NCBI GenBank assembly: GCA_029941825.1
Contig: JAPYTM010000050.1
Location: 1 to 6,440 of the forward strand
Direction of reading: 5' to 3'
Source of the DNA: Candidatus Nitrosopumilus sp.
GTDB taxonomy: Archaea; Thermoproteota; Nitrososphaeria; Nitrososphaerales; Nitrosopumilaceae
DNA length: 6,440 bases
Shown: positions 4,793 to 6,440 of the stretch, piece by piece
Layout of the letters: each line of letters starts with the position of its first letter
Numbering within the stretch: the stretch's first letter is position 1
The notes under the pieces: generated by a model
Seen by the model: the letters and a program-made list of their open reading frames with translations, nothing else
Database searches by the model: none
Told to the model about the DNA's origin: nothing
Program-made: the position numbers and the translations under genes

Positions 4793-5515
4793 TTAGGATT
4801 GATTTTCCCATTGCCATCTATAATTCATATATGAATCTAAACTGGTTTGATTAAATACCATTACAGACAAATCAGAAAATTCTTTTCCTTCTAAATCTTT
4901 AATGGTTCCTACAAAACTAGTCTCGTTTTTGGTTGTTATTGCCTCAAAAACATGAACTTTCATTTTAGTAGTATCAAAATTATGTTCTCTAAGATAAACA
5001 GCTATTTCAGATGGCATAAAGTGTTTGTCTGGTTGTTTTGGCCAAGGTCTTGGTACTAAAATTACACTAAAACCATCAATCAATGCTTTTTGTAATTCTA
5101 ATTTTTTATCTTCAATAGGAGTTGTTACATGCATTGTAATTACTTTAGATTTATCAAGTGGAACTTTTGCTTTTGATGCAGCAACCTGAATCGAACTGAT
5201 TCCTGGAATAATTTCAATTTCACCAAAAATTTCTATTAATCTATCAACAACTTCTGATTCAGAAAAATTCACATCACCAGTAAATGGAATTACTAATATT
5301 TTATTATCTAATTTTGGAATGATTTTTTGATATGATTCTTCTTGATTACTCATAGTAATTTCATAGATCTCTTTTCCAACAATTAGACTATCTATTGTTT
5401 TTAATGTGTATTTGTAACCAATTATAATATCACAATTTAAAATAATTTCTTTTACAATTTCAGTTACGTATTTTGGTGAACCTGGCCCAACACCAACAGC
5501 ATAGACTTTTCCCAA
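4793..5515 (-). CDS. cbiE: Cobalt-precorrin-7 C5-methyltransferase, CbiE-type
   Basis: This is a tetrapyrrole methylase of 240 residues, using S-adenosylmethionine to methylate a corrin intermediate in anaerobic cobalamin synthesis. The N-terminal motif VYAVGVGPGSPKYVT (4-18) is typical of CbiE. 'CDIIIGYKYTL' (28-38), 'PFTGDVNF' (77-84, the family GD motif) and 'EIIPGISSIQVAASKAKVPL' (101-120) follow in order. The C-terminal part (126-222) has the expected 'VHVFEAITTKNETSFVGTI' type strand pair (187-205). No CbiT (decarboxylating) domain is fused. The start is a TTG at 5513-5515, immediately after the TAA of the upstream gene and in the same frame. No Met occurs until residue 55, beyond the essential glycine motif, so TTG is needed. 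Translation is probably coupled to the upstream gene. No other cobalamin genes are visible here. Another corrin methylase subtype is possible. Confidence 0.75.
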   Translation of the reverse strand: MGKVYAVGVGPGSPKYVTEIVKEIILNCDIIIGYKYTLKTIDSLIVGKEIYEITMSNQEESYQKIIPKLDNKILVIPFTGDVNFSESEVVDRLIEIFGEIEIIPGISSIQVAASKAKVPLDKSKVITMHVTTPIEDKKLELQKALIDGFSVILVPRPWPKQPDKHFMPSEIAVYLREHNFDTTKMKVHVFEAITTKNETSFVGTIKDLEGKEFSDLSVMVFNQTSLDSYMNYRWQWENQS

Positions 5516-6007
5516 TTACTTCGTAAATCTTTGTCTGTCTTTAATATATTGCACAAAAGGCTTCCAATCAACTTTCATGTATTTTGTTGGTTCTTTTACT
5601 GGATATTTCACCCAGTCTTGTGCTATTGCATACTGAAATTTTTCTTCTTTTCCATCTTTTTTATACTCTAATTGTAAGGCACTCCCCCAAATCTTCTCTT
5701 CATAAATAATACTAGAAATATCATCAAATGACACTTCCACATTTTTCTTATTTTCTAAATCATTTATGAGGTCTTTTTCATTATACCCATCATGACGAAT
5801 CATTGTATTTTTTGATTTGATAAAATTAACTACTTGTCTTTGAATAATTGCTTTCCACCAATTCATCTTGGATTCTGTTTTGTGAACAAATACCAAATGT
5901 TTGTCAGTAAGAACTAACATACCTTCTCTTCCACCAATTGAAAAGAATTTTTTTGATTCTCTCCATACTGAAACTAAATGTGCCTGAATCATTTCATCAG
6001 ATTGCAT
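5516..6007 (-). CDS. PH/GRAM-like domain protein of unknown function (163 aa)
   Basis: I do not recognise a named gene. The protein has no signal peptide or membrane segment and should be cytosolic. The layout resembles a pleckstrin-homology/GRAM-like fold. A first strand set 'GREGMLVLTDKHLVFVHKTE' (26-45) carries the G-x-L-x-L-T-x-x-x-L-x-F pattern. A helical insert (48-85) with 'NWWKAIIQRQVVNFIKS' follows, then 'VSFDDISSIIYEEKIWGSAL' (92-111) and 'LQLEYKKDGKEEKFQYAI' (111-128). The end is a basic and aromatic helix (WKPFVQYIKDRQRF). It starts with ATG at 6007. It is the first gene of a two-gene unit with cbiE, with zero bases between stop and start. Pairing with a cobalamin enzyme may be positional only. 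A TATA-like box about 24 bp upstream suggests a leaderless transcript. Confidence 0.7.
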   Translation of the reverse strand: MQSDEMIQAHLVSVWRESKKFFSIGGREGMLVLTDKHLVFVHKTESKMNWWKAIIQRQVVNFIKSKNTMIRHDGYNEKDLINDLENKKNVEVSFDDISSIIYEEKIWGSALQLEYKKDGKEEKFQYAIAQDWVKYPVKEPTKYMKVDWKPFVQYIKDRQRFTK

Positions 6008-6025
6008 ATCGTGTAATTCATTTGA

Positions 6026-6060
6026 CTTTATTAAAAACTAATACCCTTGGCTTTTATGTA
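6026..6060. promoter_or_regulatory. Divergent promoter region for the PH-like gene and the cyclophilin gene
   Basis: The 73-bp gap holds TTTATTAAAA (6027-6036), placed about 25 bp from the minus-strand ATG at 6007. It also holds CTTTTATGTA (6051-6060), placed about 25 bp from the plus-strand TTG at 6081. Both fit leaderless starts. No operator repeat is seen. Confidence 0.4.
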
Positions 6061-6080
6061 AGTCAAAATTTAAAAATTTA

Positions 6081-6440
6081 TTGAAGAAAATAATACTCCT
6101 TTTGGCAATTTCTTTTCTTCTAATTAATTTAGGAAATCAATCTTTTGCAGAATCTGATAAATTAGTTGTATTAGAAACAAATCTTGGAACTATTGTAATA
6201 GAATTTTTCTTTGATGATGCACCAAATCATGTTGATAATTTTATTAATTTAACTGAGTCTGGATTTTATGATGGAACTCTTTTCCATAGAATAATCCCAG
6301 GATTTATGATTCAAGGAGGAGATCCAAATACGATTAATGGTGATCCAAACACTTGGGGACAGGGAGGACCTAATGAAACAGTGAATGCTGAATTCAATTC
6401 AATTCAACATAATCGTGGAATAGTTTCAATGGCAAGATCA
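6081..6440 (+). CDS. Exported cyclophilin-type peptidyl-prolyl isomerase, 5' part
   Basis: The frame runs from TTG 6081 off the right edge; 120 residues are visible. An in-frame stop at 6039 and the absence of any ATG or GTG between it and the signal sequence leave TTG 6081 as the only ordinary start. Residues 1-23 form a signal peptide (basic KK, hydrophobic IILLLAISFLLINL, then QSFA with probable cleavage before ESDK), so the enzyme acts outside the membrane. The cyclophilin core follows: 'LETNLGTIVIEFF' (31-43), 'APNHVDNFINL' (47-57) and 'FYDGTLFHRIIPGFMIQGGD' (62-81) with the catalytic arginine R70 and Q79. Later come GGPNETVNAEF and 'HNRGIVSMARS' (110-120). It would catalyse proline cis-trans isomerisation during folding of exported proteins. 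The C-terminal third is beyond the window. Confidence 0.9.
   Translation, partial: MKKIILLLAISFLLINLGNQSFAESDKLVVLETNLGTIVIEFFFDDAPNHVDNFINLTESGFYDGTLFHRIIPGFMIQGGDPNTINGDPNTWGQGGPNETVNAEFNSIQHNRGIVSMARS

Noticed and set aside
4793..6007. One gene broken by a nonsense mutation
   Set aside because: Each half is a complete domain of normal length and the methylase motif starts right after the TTG, so two genes are more likely; the fusion idea is kept only as a finding.

Overview
The window looks like a chromosomal replication-origin neighbourhood from an archaeon, most probably a marine ammonia-oxidising thaumarchaeon (Nitrosopumilus-like). The evidence is strongly AT-rich DNA, an archaeal Orc1/Cdc6 initiator, the small subunit (DP1) of the archaea-specific DNA polymerase D, archaeal-type origin recognition boxes, and very short or absent 5' leaders. 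The lineage call rests on gene content and style; no 16S or other marker is present.

Layout. At the left edge is the 3' end of a winged-helix regulator gene (2-235), then a 53-residue AbrB/SpoVT-type protein (358-519). The AbrB gene overlaps, tail to tail, a minus-strand gene for a 131-residue probable winged-helix protein (509-904). A gene-free stretch of about 490 bases (905-1394) holds the likely origin. It has two near-identical direct ORB elements (1064-1086 and 1125-1147), one inverted ORB (1227-1245) facing them across an AT-rich segment, an ORB-like site at the initiator start, four GTTAAC palindromes, and two 9-bp iterons with an 11-bp period between the facing ORBs. The initiator cdc6/orc1 (1395-2597) follows. 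It overlaps by 24 bp the convergent gene for polymerase D subunit DP1 (2574-4019, minus).

To the right, a SpoIIM/DUF95-family membrane protein (4059-4634, plus) diverges from DP1 across a 39-bp gap holding one palindromic TATA-like element. A 158-bp convergent intergenic region follows. Next is a minus-strand pair: a PH/GRAM-like protein (5516-6007) and a CbiE-type cobalt-precorrin methyltransferase (4793-5515), in the same frame and separated only by a TAA stop directly followed by a TTG start. A divergent gene for an exported cyclophilin-type prolyl isomerase (from 6081) runs off the right edge.

How the parts fit. Cdc6/Orc1 would bind the ORBs beside its own gene and load the replicative helicase; DP1 is part of a replicative polymerase. 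The remaining genes are probably neighbours rather than replication factors. The exception worth attention is the 131-residue winged-helix protein, which fires away from the origin and has a GTTAAC site where its TATA box should lie. It and the GTTAAC/TTAAC cluster are the most promising undescribed elements here.
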